A DNA stretch of 64,000 nucleotides from Epiperipatus broadwayi (lineage: Eukaryota; Onychophora; Udeonychophora; Euonychophora; Peripatidae): positions 12,254,579 to 12,318,578 of the forward strand of contig JAQFVV010000013.1 of NCBI GenBank assembly GCA_028023455.1, written 5' to 3'. This document shows positions 23,999 to 35,700 of this stretch, in pieces. The notes below the pieces were generated by a model. The model saw only the letters and a program-made list of their open reading frames with translations, was not told the DNA's origin and made no database searches. Within the stretch, counting starts at the first letter, position 1. Each line of letters begins with the position of its first letter. The translations under genes were made by a program, and so were the position numbers.

Positions 23999-24109
23999 TT
24001 TTTCCATATGTCAAAGCATCAGCCAGGAAATGAACCCACTACAACTGTCTGCAAGCAACTGCTTGCTTGTAAGGCAGCTGTGCTGACCTCTTGGCTACCA
24101 ACACTTGAC
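23999..24109 (-). mobile_element. tRNA-derived SINE with 16-bp target duplication
   Basis: Same family as 21999-22099. The minus strand begins with TGTTGGTAGCCAAGAGGTCA (A-box-like), has GGGTTCATTTCCTGG (decayed B-box), and ends ATGCTTTGACATATGG plus A-run. The direct repeats AAATGTGATTCTTTTT at 23983-23998 and 24110-24125 are the target duplication, making this a clean retroposed insertion. Confidence 0.82.
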
Positions 24110-24412
24110 AAATGTGATTCTTTTTAGTCAATAAACTCATATTGCTACATTTTGGCAAGATAAGAATTATAATAAATTCAATTTTTATATAAACTATCAC
24201 AGTTCATATATGCATATAAAGATATTATTTGTTTCATTTGAACACACCAAATGAAGTTGCCTTAAGTATTTGTATAACAATCATTGTATATATTAAAAGT
24301 TGAAACTTAAAAATATATGAATCAGAAAATTGAAGACTCTTTTCTTAGATTGTGACAAAATAAGATTTGATAATTTATATACTAACCAATTAGATGTAAT
24401 AATAGGAAAGAA

Positions 24413-24804
24413 CTGAAAACCCCCAGCGAACTATATATAAATTAATTGTCAGTAAACAGAAAATATAGAATGAGTCCACCCACATTCCAGCTCCTCCCAT
24501 ATATAAGAATATTATTTACTGACATCCCTATACATAGAGCATGATTTATATATACCAATATAATTTTAAGATAACTATAAAATTCTGAAATGCCGAGTCT
24601 CATATTTAATCACTTCTAATTAATTATACAGATTTCAGAATAGGATTGTATTGAAATTTGTGTTGGTATATATAGATTGCTCTGCATGTGGGTATGTCAG
24701 TAAATGGTATGCTTATACATGATTGGAGCTGGGGTATGGGTGGGCTCATTCTACATTTTATGTTTATTGGCTTAGTTTGCATATAGCTCACTGGAATTTT
24801 TCAG
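24413..24804. repeat. Fold-back MITE with inverted arms of about 155 bp
   Basis: The left arm begins CTGAAAACCCCCAGCGAACT and includes AATGAGTCCACCCACAT, ATTTACTGACATCCC and TATATATACCAA. The right arm holds the reverse complements in mirrored order (TTGGTATATATA, GGGTATGTCAGTAAAT, GGTGGGCTCATT, ending ACTGGAATTTTTCAG). The centre is short and no ORF is present. No clear target duplication was seen. Confidence 0.82.
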
Positions 24805-26674
24805 TACTTCCGCATTATTTCATAATAGCCAATTACTGAAAGTTTTACAGGACTATTTATAGGAGAATCCTCTACACCAGGAATATAATTTTATTTTATA
24901 TTAATCAGATTCTATTTGAAAATGTGAAATATAAAATATGTATGATTATTAAATGTAATAATAGTCATAAGTATAATTCCATTTTTTTTAATATAAATAT
25001 TACCATGAGTATACAGAGATAAGGCAGTCCTGACATAACCCATTGCAAAGTGAACTTCTCTTCAAAAATCCTGCATAAAAGATATTGTCATCTAGTTCTT
25101 CAATTGCCAGCTACTGGGGGATTGAAAATGTTTTTTTATTCTTAATTTAAACCTAAAAAATAGCTTGATATCCATTCATTGACTAATATTGGGTGTTTAG
25201 CTGGATTATTTATCAGAAAGAAAAAATCTAAGTATGATGGGGGAAATTTTTGTTTTATATTACCTGGATTCGTACCCAAACCACGAAAATAGCAGACAGA
25301 TTTTCTACCATGACATTCTGTGCGTAAATAATGTTATTTACTTTATTTGAAAGTAAATATAAAATTTGCATCTATTAAGGTGTTATTTTTTTATAATTAG
25401 TAACCCTATCTTTTGGAAGCTTCACCAATTGAATTGAATATATATATGGCATACTCCATTATGTATATATATTTATAGACAGAATGAGAGTGATTAAGCT
25501 TATATATCTCAAAGCATGAAAATACTTTGTACAAAGTATATGATAAAAAATAAGATTATAAATAATTACTAACTTCTGAAATGTAAACTATTGTGACTAG
25601 CTCAAAGAAACCACTTCATCAAGTTTATTAAAGCATATTTTGTTTGCTTTGTTTAAAAGTGTGAGAATTGAAATATATACATAAAAACATATGGAATTGA
25701 TTAAACTCTACTTGATAATGTTTTATTTGTATTTGTTATTATAGGGCGAATAACATAATGATTATGACGAATATAATTAGTATTTAAACCGAAAAATTCA
25801 TCCAAATTTTAAAAAACCCACAATTTCCTGTGATATCCGTGATCACTTATTCATAAAGCTTGAAGAAATGATATATAATCACAATTTAAATAGTGAAAAT
25901 TGTTGATTACTTAAATATAAATTTCTTTCTGTTGTAGAAGATGAAGATTGAAAAGTTTGTAAACCAAGTCATCTGATAAAGAAGTCTTTCTAAAGTTAAT
26001 CATGGAATAGCTTTTTTTTTTTTTTTAATCTTTCAAAATATGTTAATATAATATGAATCCAATAGATTGATGTTTATTTTTGTGTATAGATATATTAATT
26101 AGAATACATTAAAATTCCCTTATTTTCAACATATATATGCTTGTGTAAAGATGTATATATAAAAGTCAGTCTGATAAGATTCCATTTCAAGTGGGCATGC
26201 TTGGACAAAACATTATTAAAATTAAGTTTAACCAAATTAAAACTAATTTAGAATGCATTAGTAAAAATTAGGCACACACACACGCACGCTCATATATATA
26301 TATATAGCATCTTTTAAATTTGTTTAAAATGTTTTTTTTAAATTAATTTACTGATTTCCTTACTATTTCCTCTGAATCACTCAAGTGCGTATTTTTAAAT
26401 TTTAATTTTATTCCAAATCTGAATTTTTACTTAACGGTTCACGTCATTGTAATTTAAAATGAGTATTTATTATAATTAGTAATAGAGAGAGAGGGAGAGA
26501 GAATATTGCTTTGCTGGTTATTTGCTTATTGTTTTAATCACCTTTTTGTTTTAATAGCGCCTTGTAAGCAAATCGTTGGTACAAAGTTGATATCGGGAGG
26601 AAGTGCATTTAACAGAAACAATGCATATTTGATGTGAATACTTGGGGGGAAAAAAACTTATTAATTAAAAAAGA
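24805..26674. other. Upstream region of the secreted-protein gene
   Basis: Mostly unassigned. It contains an AC/TA microsatellite at about 26274-26305 and a GA-rich run at 26484-26502. The 5' UTR and promoter of the gene starting at 26675 must lie near its right end, where base composition becomes more mixed (around 26555-26610, GCGCCTTGTAAGC, GGGAGGAAGTGC). No TATA box at a defensible position was identified. Confidence 0.4.
25262..25325 (-). repeat. tRNA-like SINE head (decayed)
   Basis: On the minus strand, AATGTCATGGTAGAAAATCT resembles an A-box region, and 30 nt later GGGTACGAATCCAGG is close to a B-box. This is probably the head of a tRNA-derived SINE. No target duplication was identified. 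Confidence 0.4.
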
Positions 26675-26732
26675 ATGGAATCGAAAATGAAATGGTTTGT
26701 TTTTCTTACCTGTTTAGTTTTAGTGCATGGAG
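26675..26732 (+). CDS. Secreted SnoaL/DUF4440-like protein, exon 1 (signal peptide)
   Basis: ATG at 26675 in a good context (A at -3, G at +4). It is followed by 19 codons reading MESKMKWFVFLTCLVLVHG and one extra G before the donor GTAAGA at 26733. The peptide has a basic start (Lys3-Lys5 region), a hydrophobic core (WFVFLTCLVLV) and small residue at its end, so it is a clear signal peptide. The phase-1 G joins AT at 59601 to give Asp, and the frame then runs open through exons 2 and 3. A signal-peptide exon followed by a very long first intron is common in animal secreted proteins. The match of phase, frame and signal-peptide logic supports linking the exons even across 32.9 kb, but no transcript evidence is available here. 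Confidence 0.72.
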
Positions 26733-27054
26733 GTAAGATAATATTAGTAGATTTGTTTATTTTTTAGAAATTAAGATAAAATGAAAACATAGCTCATTTC
26801 CACCCCATGCTCTTCTAATCTCACACTTTGATAAAATATATATATATCAATGCTTTTATTAGCATCTTTAGATTCAGAACGCTCTGAATTTTAATATTTC
26901 CTGCATCAGTAAGAAAATGGTTTCATATTGCAATATCTTGGGATTTGTAGAGAGATATGAATTACTGTTATCCATTTGCTGTTCATAGCTTGCTGGGCTA
27001 ACTACAAAAAAAAAAAAAATCTAGAGTTTGGTCAAGAATAATTATCTGAAAATA

Positions 27055-27125
27055 TTTTCAAATCTATCCGAATTCGAACTTAGGTTATAGGCACGTAGAA
27101 TATATTAATCATTATACCAGGCAGC
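27055..27125 (-). repeat. tRNA-like sequence (SINE head or tRNA pseudogene)
   Basis: The minus strand reads GGCTGCCTGGTATAATGATT (A-box-like TGGTATAATG) and, about 30 nt later, AGTTCGAATTCGG (B-box-like). A stable cloverleaf is not evident, so this is not called a functional tRNA. Confidence 0.4.
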
Positions 27126-28789
27126 CTTTTTTTATTACTTTTAGAATAAACTGATTTTAGTTTTTAAGAATTTCTTATATTATCATTATTATGAAATATT
27201 GTTATTATAATGTTTTTATTGCTGGAAGTTCACTAGAAGTTTGAACGCCAGAAATTACAGAATTGGAATCAATTAGAGATTGTGCATTTCAGAATTTGAC
27301 GAATACTGCACTAAATCACCGAAATAAATTAAAATTCACTCTTGCCCGTCTATATTGGAAAAAGGTAAAATGGTCATTTTAATAAATAGCTTAATGTAGG
27401 ACAAAAGCAGCAACGGCCATTTATAGAAAAGTAGTGAAGGAAAAAGTCAATAATTATCAAGCTTTCAAATTATTAAGTGGTTAGAATTTGAGCATTTTTT
27501 GCCCTTATTTCACTCTCTAGATACGGATACTTAATTATTGACCAATTCTGGATAGTTAATTGGATTGGCTATTGACCCGATTACAAAAATTGAAATGTTA
27601 AGTCTCTTGGAAAGAATTTCATATGGTCTGGATTCAATCCCGGGTCATTGTGAGCAGATATACTACCCAGCAGTTTGAGTAACTGCGCACACATATATAT
27701 GAGAAGCCAAACTAATTATTTTGAAAGTTAGTTTTAAATTTTAAATGAATGTTAACTTTAAATGAAAATAAATGTTTTCGTTCTATCTAATTGTCAATTA
27801 ACTTCTATATACTAAGAATAGATACAACAAACTTCAGCCATAGTAACCAACTAGATATATACATTAAAAATAGAAAGGCATGCACTTGTTCAATATACAT
27901 ATATATAATATAAAATATCTCACGCTATATACAATCATTATTACTACATTGCAGAAATATTGAAATTAAATATTATTTACTCATTCTAAAAAAACTTTGC
28001 ATTTTAAAATATATAAATGAAATAGAGCAAATCAACTTCAATGAACTGTGAAAATATAAACGTATACATCTATGTTTCTTGTCCGAAAAATCGAGAATAA
28101 AATGGAAACTATTTTATTCTTACTTTTGGATTTTAAATAAGAATTGAATTATCTTACAAGTGTGGAAATAAGAGTAAGTATTAAACTCAAGTTAGATGCA
28201 ATTCCAGATATAACAATTTGAACTTAAATTTTAGTAAACAAGGGTAAGCGATAGCATCTCATTTTGTAAATCCCTATAAATTATAAACAAAAGTCAATGA
28301 AGTGTCTCTTATTTCTGTTTATTTAAGTTCAAAGTATTATATCTGGCATGACATCTAACTTGTGACTGAAATGCATATTAGTTTCTGCTTGTCAAAGAGT
28401 TTATTTAAAATTAATGTTTAAAAGAAAAGTAATTGTTTTATTCTTGATTTTTCTAATAATAAACACAGATATACACTTCAACAGCCAAAATAAATTTGAT
28501 CTGCTTTATTTCATTTATATGTCCTTAGTACTAATATAAAAGAATTCTAGATCAGAGCTTAAATTTGATAAAAAATTATTGCACCAAAATATACTTTCAA
28601 GGTTTCAGCCCATCATATTCACGTTGGTGCAATAAATTTAAACCCTGACTTAGTATTTCTTTTACATTAATAATTATAATGACAGTATCAAAATATAGTT
28701 ACATATCCTTAGTACTGTGATTATTATAATATATACATTTATTTATACATTTGTAGATAAATATGCATATATATTTGTAATTATATATT

Positions 28790-29490
28790 TTAGATAAATT
28801 TCAACATTTTGTATAGAAGATAGATCTGTAATTTTTAAAGTCTTTATCACCTTTCTTAACAATTAATGTTACAGCTGCATTTTTCCAATCATTTGATATA
28901 TTTTTGTCATTTAGACACTTGGTATATAATTTTGCCAACGTTTTTTCTTCTATTTCTTTACTTGCTTTTTTTACTTTCAAAATCAAATTTATTCACATTT
29001 AGGTCAATTACAATACATTGATATTTTTAAATTTATGACTATATTTCGAAGCAACTTTATTAAGTCACTAAATTATGATCCACCTGTCCAGGGGCCATAT
29101 TCTGTCACCTCAGAAATGAGCAATAGAGGCTACAATGATACATTTATATTCTACAACTGGGCGGTGGCTCAAAACAATACAACTGCCTTGTCCAATAGAT
29201 TAGGTATTACAGGTATCATTCCTGGAACTTTTCTTTTCTTAATAGATTTAATTGCAAATTCCACTTCTTCATTTAAAATGCTGGATAATTCAAAAGATGG
29301 AATAACTGTAGGAGATTCTTTATTTTGATGTTCTTTATTACTATGTGATTCTAATTTTTCCACACATTTCATGATGTCATCTCTCTCTTTTTTTTTTTAG
29401 TAATAGTTTCACCTTCTTTAACTTTTCTCCAATATCAAAATGCTGTTTTACATTTGTGAGATTTTTATTTTTATTCTCATGGTTTTCCAT
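28790..29490 (-). mobile_element. RTE LINE fragment, reverse transcriptase part
   Basis: Same family as 2561-5035. Minus-strand frames read LAKLYTKCLNDKNISNDWKN (28986-28801), corresponding to LAKLYTNCLNDKEVPEDWKN in the better copy, and ILNEEVEFAIKSIKKRKVPG (29372-29169), corresponding to ILNEEVRHAIKCMKKGKAPG. Between these two blocks about 220 bp of unrelated sequence (roughly 28987-29213, with GTCCAGGGGCCATATTCTG) has been inserted. Confidence 0.82.
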
Positions 29491-30235
29491 TTTAATTCAC
29501 AAATCGTACTCTAACTTGTGAGTTAAATGAAAAACACTATTTTACTCTTTCTAACAATATACATAATTGAAATATTTTAATCAAGATAAAACAGCAAATG
29601 TAACTATTTAAAAAAAACAGCAGAATATTAACAAATTTTCAATCCATTATATTTCATATATTACACCTATAAATCAATGAAAAAATATTTAAATTGACAT
29701 ATTGTAAGTTTTAAAGTCTGTCAGTTATTGCCATAATCTTTTCAATTGCTTCACTTAAATGAAAGCAAAAAGATATATATGCCCAATAATTGAAAACGCT
29801 TCCGCAATTGTTTTTTATTTAATATTTTTTAAAACTTAAAGTTTACAGTGATTTATGTAAATTGTGGTTTGTATTGTTTGTGTATATATATATAAGGTTC
29901 CAAATTTACACTCACAAAGATATTGATGCTATAAATAATTCATCTGCCTTTTTAATTACATATAATTGTAATTGTTTATTATATATGTAAAGCATTTAAC
30001 TCAATAGCCAAATTATTTTCTACATGGTTTTTGCTTTTAAACTCATTTACAAAAGAACAAGAATTTGTACTTTATAAATCAACTTGGTATATTACTAAAA
30101 AAAAAAAAAAGAGGATTCTCAAGAAACTTCATATTCTAGTGTTTGTATATATAAATGGGTATGAAACAAAGATTTTTATTGGTAAAATATGTGAACATAT
30201 ATTTCAGATTCATTTCTATATGTATACAAATAAAA

Positions 30236-31325
30236 TAGTTTTCGGGTTAAACCATGTGTTAGTTTTGATTAATTTCCAATTTCAATGAAATAGCATCCAC
30301 CATTGTCAAGGTTAACTTTTCAAAGAAAAACCGTTAGATCTCAAATGGTAATGAGACTGAGGGTCAGGTAAAGAATGAGATTGAGCATGAAGTAGTTAAG
30401 CATTCAGAATATGTGAATTAACAAAATGTTTATTTTCTTCAGTTTCACCATGAATGGTTTTCAAGTTTATATTAGAAGAAAGAGATAAAATAAGTGGTTT
30501 CCATAAGGCTGGAGTACATTGTGCTTCGTCAGCTTTATTTAAACCAATTGGTCTTTACCCCTCATGGCTTTCAATTCATACTTTTCAAAATTAGCAAGTA
30601 TTTTGGCATTATCAAAATCGGGTTTGTGACCAATTTTTAAAAAATGTGAATTAAAAGCTGATGTATTTAACATCTGATTAATGGTATTTTTATGCTTATT
30701 AATTCTGGCATTAATTCATCTATTAGACTGACCTACATAGATTTTTGAGTACTGTAAACATGGAATTTCATAACACTTCTGGTATTCCAAAAGTACTCTA
30801 TCTTTAGGTTTATGAAAAAAATCATTTTATTTTTTTTTGATAGTGGAAAAAGTAGTCTATGTTAAAATTATATAGACTTCTACTCATTTTATCAATGACT
30901 CCTTTAATATAAGGTAAAACCACTCTATAATTAGTTGAATTACCAATTTTATCCTCTTGCTTCTTTTTAATATCAATGCTATGTAACACCTTGTATAGGA
31001 TGTTTTTATTGTAACCATTAGAAAACAGAATCTTTTTTGTTAGTTCATCTGACAAACTACAAGCTGTCGTCAGAAGATTTTTTGCTACAGAAAATATTTG
31101 TGTAGGATGATGATGTGAATTAAAATTAAAATGTCTATTTGTATGGGTAGATTTTTTGTAAACTGATATTGATAAGGAGTCATCACAGTTTTCTGCAATC
31201 AAAACATCTAGAAAAAAAAGTGATTTATTATTTTCAACTTCTATAGTAAACTTAATACTAGAATGCCAATCATTAAGAAAAACAAGAAAAGTGTTTAAAG
31301 CATCAATATATGGGTGATACATTTG
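30236..31325 (-). mobile_element. Penelope-like element, left arm of an inverted pair
   Basis: The minus-strand ORF 31322-30822 (166 codons) reads LNTFLVFLNDWHSSIKFTIE, SLFFLDVLIAENCDDSLSIS and VYKKSTHTNRHFNF. This is the end of a Penelope-type reverse transcriptase (FLDV, VYRKxTHTxRYL). Downstream, near 30820-30690, the frame continues as YEIPCLQYSKIYVGQSNR and INARIN, which is the GIY-YIG endonuclease core. The non-coding end matches the right arm up to about 30236. The start is cut at the centre of symmetry near 31325. Confidence 0.82.
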
Positions 31326-31334
31326 TTATACTGT

Positions 31335-32705
31335 CTCATGGTATTGATACTTTGAACTCTTTTCTTGTTTTTCTTAATGATTGGCATCATAATATTAAGT
31401 TAACTATGAAGTTGAAAATAACAAATCACTTTCTTTTCTAGATGTTTTGATTGCAAGAAAATATGATGATTCCTTATCAATATCAGTTTACAGAAACTCT
31501 TCCCATACAAACAGATATCTTAATCCTCATCATCATCCTGCACAAATATTCTCTGCAGCAAAAAATCATCTGATGAGAGCTTGTAGTTTGTCAGATGAAA
31601 GTTATCTTACTCAAAAAATAGAACAAACAAAAATTACTCTACTTTCTAATGATTACAATAAAAACATTCTATACAAGGTGTTACATAGTATTGATATCGT
31701 AATATTTAAACAGCATTAAGGTGTTGCACATGCGCTTTGCAGATTTTAACTATAAATGACTGAATACTAACACTTCAAACACATCTATCTTTTCGAACCC
31801 AAATGCTTTTGTATGGGCAAATCTTAAGTGTTTGAAAGTGAAAGCATGAAGATATTAAATAATCACTTTAAATTACTTTTACATGCTTGAATGAATGACG
31901 CTGATGAAATTTACTAGAATTTACGATACATCATTCTTATTTGAAATTAAATATTAAAAATAATCAAGAGGATAAAATTGGTAATTCAACTAGTTATAGA
32001 GTAGTTTTACCTTATATTAAAGGAGTCACTAATAAAATGAGTAGAAGTTTATATAATTTTAAAATAAATACTACTTTTTCCACTAGCAAAAAAAAAATGG
32101 TGATTTTTTTTTATCCATAAACCCAAAGACAGGGTACTTTTGGAATACAGGGAATTTATAAAATTCCATATTTACAGTGCTTGAAAAGCTGTGTAAGTCA
32201 GTCTAATAGATGTATTCATGTCAGAATTAATGAACATAAAATGCTTTTAATCAGAAGTTAAATATATCAGCTTTTACTTTACATTTTTTAGAAATTAGTT
32301 ACAAACCTGATTTTGATAATGCCAAAATACTTGCTAATTTGTAAAAGTATGATATGAAAGCATGAGGAAATTGATTGAAATATTTACAAAAACCAACTGA
32401 TTTAAATAGAGTTAATGAAGCACAACATATTCCAGCCTTATGGAGACCATTTATTTTATCAGTTTCTTCTAAAATAAACTTGAAAACAATTAATGATGAA
32501 ACTGAAAAAAATAAACATTTTGTTAATCCACATACTCTGAATTCTCAACTACTCTATGCTCAATCTCATTCTTTATCTCACACTCAATCTTGTTACCATT
32601 TGAGAACTAATGGTTTTCCTTTGAAAAGTTAACCATGACAATGGCAGATGCTATTCCATGAAACATTTGGGAATTAATCAAAACTAGCACATGCTTTAAT
32701 CCAAA
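31335..32705 (+). mobile_element. Penelope-like element, right arm of an inverted pair
   Basis: A plus-strand copy of the same element as the left arm, starting near LNSFLVFLNDW (31350) and DVLIARKYDDSLSISVYRNS (31440-31500). It is interrupted at 31697-31955, then continues with EDKIGNSTSYR, the GIYKIPYLQC GIY-YIG core at about 32145-32200, and ends in a tail (32380-32660) matching the reverse complement of 30300-30570. It carries more stops than the left arm. The two arms share the same truncation point, so they make one long inverted repeat. Confidence 0.8.
31697..31955. repeat. Insertion in the right Penelope arm
   Basis: Compared with the left arm, the frame ...LHSIDI (to 31698) resumes only at KNNQEDKIGNS (about 31950), so about 255 bp of foreign sequence is present (CGTAATATTTAAACAGCATT ... 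TTTACGATACATCATTC). It holds no ORF. It contains a CTGATGA, but the rest of a hammerhead core is missing. The class is unknown. Confidence 0.5.
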
Positions 32706-35700
32706 AAATATTTTATTTATATCATATAACCATGAAAGCATTAAATATAATATATATAAGGTATCTATTTAGACCTATTCAATTTAAAATAAAGCTACTC
32801 TGACTTTACAAGATTTTCCCCTACATACTAACATAGGTACATTATAATAAAAGAAGGAAAAAATAATATAAGCCTACCCAGGTCAGAATTAAGTTGTTGT
32901 TTTTTTTAAAAGTCGCAAGCTATTTTTTTCTTTCATTCTTATTTATAAACAGTTAGAAATATATATGTGTGTGTTAAATTAATTTATAATAGTAAATATA
33001 AATTCTTTGATTTATTACTTGTAATCTGGAATAGTGTTTGTAAAAAAAAGAAATTGTGAGAGATTCCGGTTTTCTTTTTAAATTTATTTTAGAAAAAACG
33101 CTTTGAGATAGAACTTTCTTGTTTTAAGAAAGCTATGATACCATTATAATTAAGAAATTTTGATCAATTCAATCAGAAAATCTTTGTTTAACAGCATCCC
33201 AGAAAGAATGATAGAGCTAACTTGTGAATTATTAACACAGCTAATATAGAAAACCAAGCAATAACTGAAAAACACATTATGCTAAGGTTAAAAATAAAAA
33301 CCCTAATTACTGCACTAGTGAAGTAAACTGGAATTATGTAACCTCCCGAAGATGCTAATTTTTAAAGTGTCTCATTTCTTCATGCAACAAACATAGAAAA
33401 TCCAGCACTAGCAGTACCTATAATCTTTCACATAAGTTCTGCCAGTCTATTCATGATGAACACATAATCCTGTTTTACCATCATTCTATTCAGAGAATAT
33501 GAGAAGTACATCAAGTGAAGCCTTAAATTTAAAAAACTGTATTACAAATCAATTTTTAAAAAGAGTTGAAACCTATATTTTTAGTTATGAGTAAAATCAG
33601 AATTCTAATGTTATGGCAAGATAATTTTTTATTTAACAAAAAGGCTTTGTAAAAGAAATAATAATTATAGCAAATATTAAATTTAATACTAATATTTTTT
33701 AAATAATTTTAGCATTTTGTTTTTCCATTAAAAATGTATTTAATTTTTTTTAAAATCTCTTCCAAACATAATTTTTTTGTAATTTTGTTCCCCCTGAACT
33801 AAACACTAATGCAAATCCAATTTATAATTAATTTCTTATGCAATTATAGACATTTAATATTTGTTATAATTTTGATGTATCTGTTTATCGATTGATTGAT
33901 ATTTTGCCAATCTTTATAAATGTTATATAGAGAGCTTGCAAAATAAGCTTTGAGAATATCCTTAACGCAGACGGTTAAATTAAGTCATGTGACATCTGAC
34001 TTGATTTTTTTTTTTGTAATTTTGTCTATCTTTATTTGTATGATTAAAGCAGTAGTTAAATAACATTAATTATAAGATTTTTTTTAATACTGGATGTAAG
34101 CATATTGAAGCTCATAAGTTGAATTCAATCAAATTAAACAAATTTTCTCCGATATGAATATATACTCACCTAAATATATATGTATATTTTATTTTTTATA
34201 CTTGCATTTATTCCTAAGTATCATAAAAGGGATGTAAATGTTGTAAATAAATTTTGTTTTATTATATTTATATTATTTTTAAATCTAATGACCCATTTCT
34301 CTCTTTCATTCTAAATTTAGTTAAATATAGCTATACCTACATACCTTTCAGTACATTGCCCTGTTTTTATTTTGAGTTAGTACTTGGTAAACAGAGGAGC
34401 TAACATTTAAGAAGCTAAAGAGGAATTTGAACCTGACTTATAGATATTTCTATAGTATAATTTTTACACGTAATGAAAATTACTCTATGGAAATATTATT
34501 TATTATTGGATAGTCTCTAATCTAATGACAGGCTAATCAAAATTATTAATGACTTATAGATGTTTCTTATTTTGAAGATGGCATCCTAATCTGCAGTATA
34601 ACAGATACATTTTAAATAAATAAATAACACCTATAGTGGCAAGAGATAGACCCTATCTGTACTTAGATATGTTTGATGATAATGATGGTCGAAAAATATG
34701 ATTGGATATTCAATCTGACCATCTTTAAGATTAAAGATAGTCTGGTTTTTTTCCCCTAACATCCATTAATTCAGGGGTTAAATCTTTATATCTTCTTATA
34801 AAGAATTATATAAATCTAAAATAGAAGTAATACCGATATGATACGAGTCATGTTTTAATATATATGTATATATATGTGTGTGTATACTATCTTGTAGTTA
34901 ATATTATCATTATTATTCTTCAACTAGTTTCTACAGATATATTTGGGTAGCAAAAGTTAAATGAGGATTTTTAGAGGTGCCTAAAAAATCTGAAAATTGG
35001 AGATATCTTTGCAATATCTCTATATAAACTCTATTATCAGAATGGTGGCTAGTACGATTCAGTCAAAATTTCAATATAATGAATGCTAGTGTTAATAACA
35101 AGCAAATGTATACATGAGCGAATCTGAAATAGGTATTTACATATATATATATATACTATACCAGAATATAAAACAAAATCTTTAATCATAAATAATAATG
35201 TAATCTTTCTCAACTACAAAAACCTATACAATTTGTCAAGATTATATTACATTCTATTTCTGATATATTAAAACGTTCACCCCTTGGTGTTTTCGAAAAT
35301 TATTTTCTTTGTCAATAATATCAGTCTCTTATTTTTATCCTCTCAAACAAAACATCGATATTTATTCAGATCAAATGCAAACTAATTAATATATTTAGAT
35401 TCGTGATCAAAAACAGTGGAATTATTATCATTTGCAATTTTCGCCTTGATATGTAATGATTTATGCTTTATAACTCTTTTAATCAATGAACATAATAATT
35501 TTACCAAATTATAATAAGTATTATTTTATTATATATATATTTTAATGATAAAAGGGGAAAACTATGCGATGATTGGGCGTATATTTGTAAAAAAATATGC
35601 ATTTTGATTTGCTCGTTTTATATATTAAAAAGCTTGAATAATAAAACAATTTATAATTATATCTTGTGAATGCCATATACATCAAGATATTTGCACAATT

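Noticed and set aside
31905-31960. CTGATGA at 31911 as a hammerhead core
   Set aside because: The GAAA box is replaced by GATA and the flanks do not form stem I or a canonical stem II.
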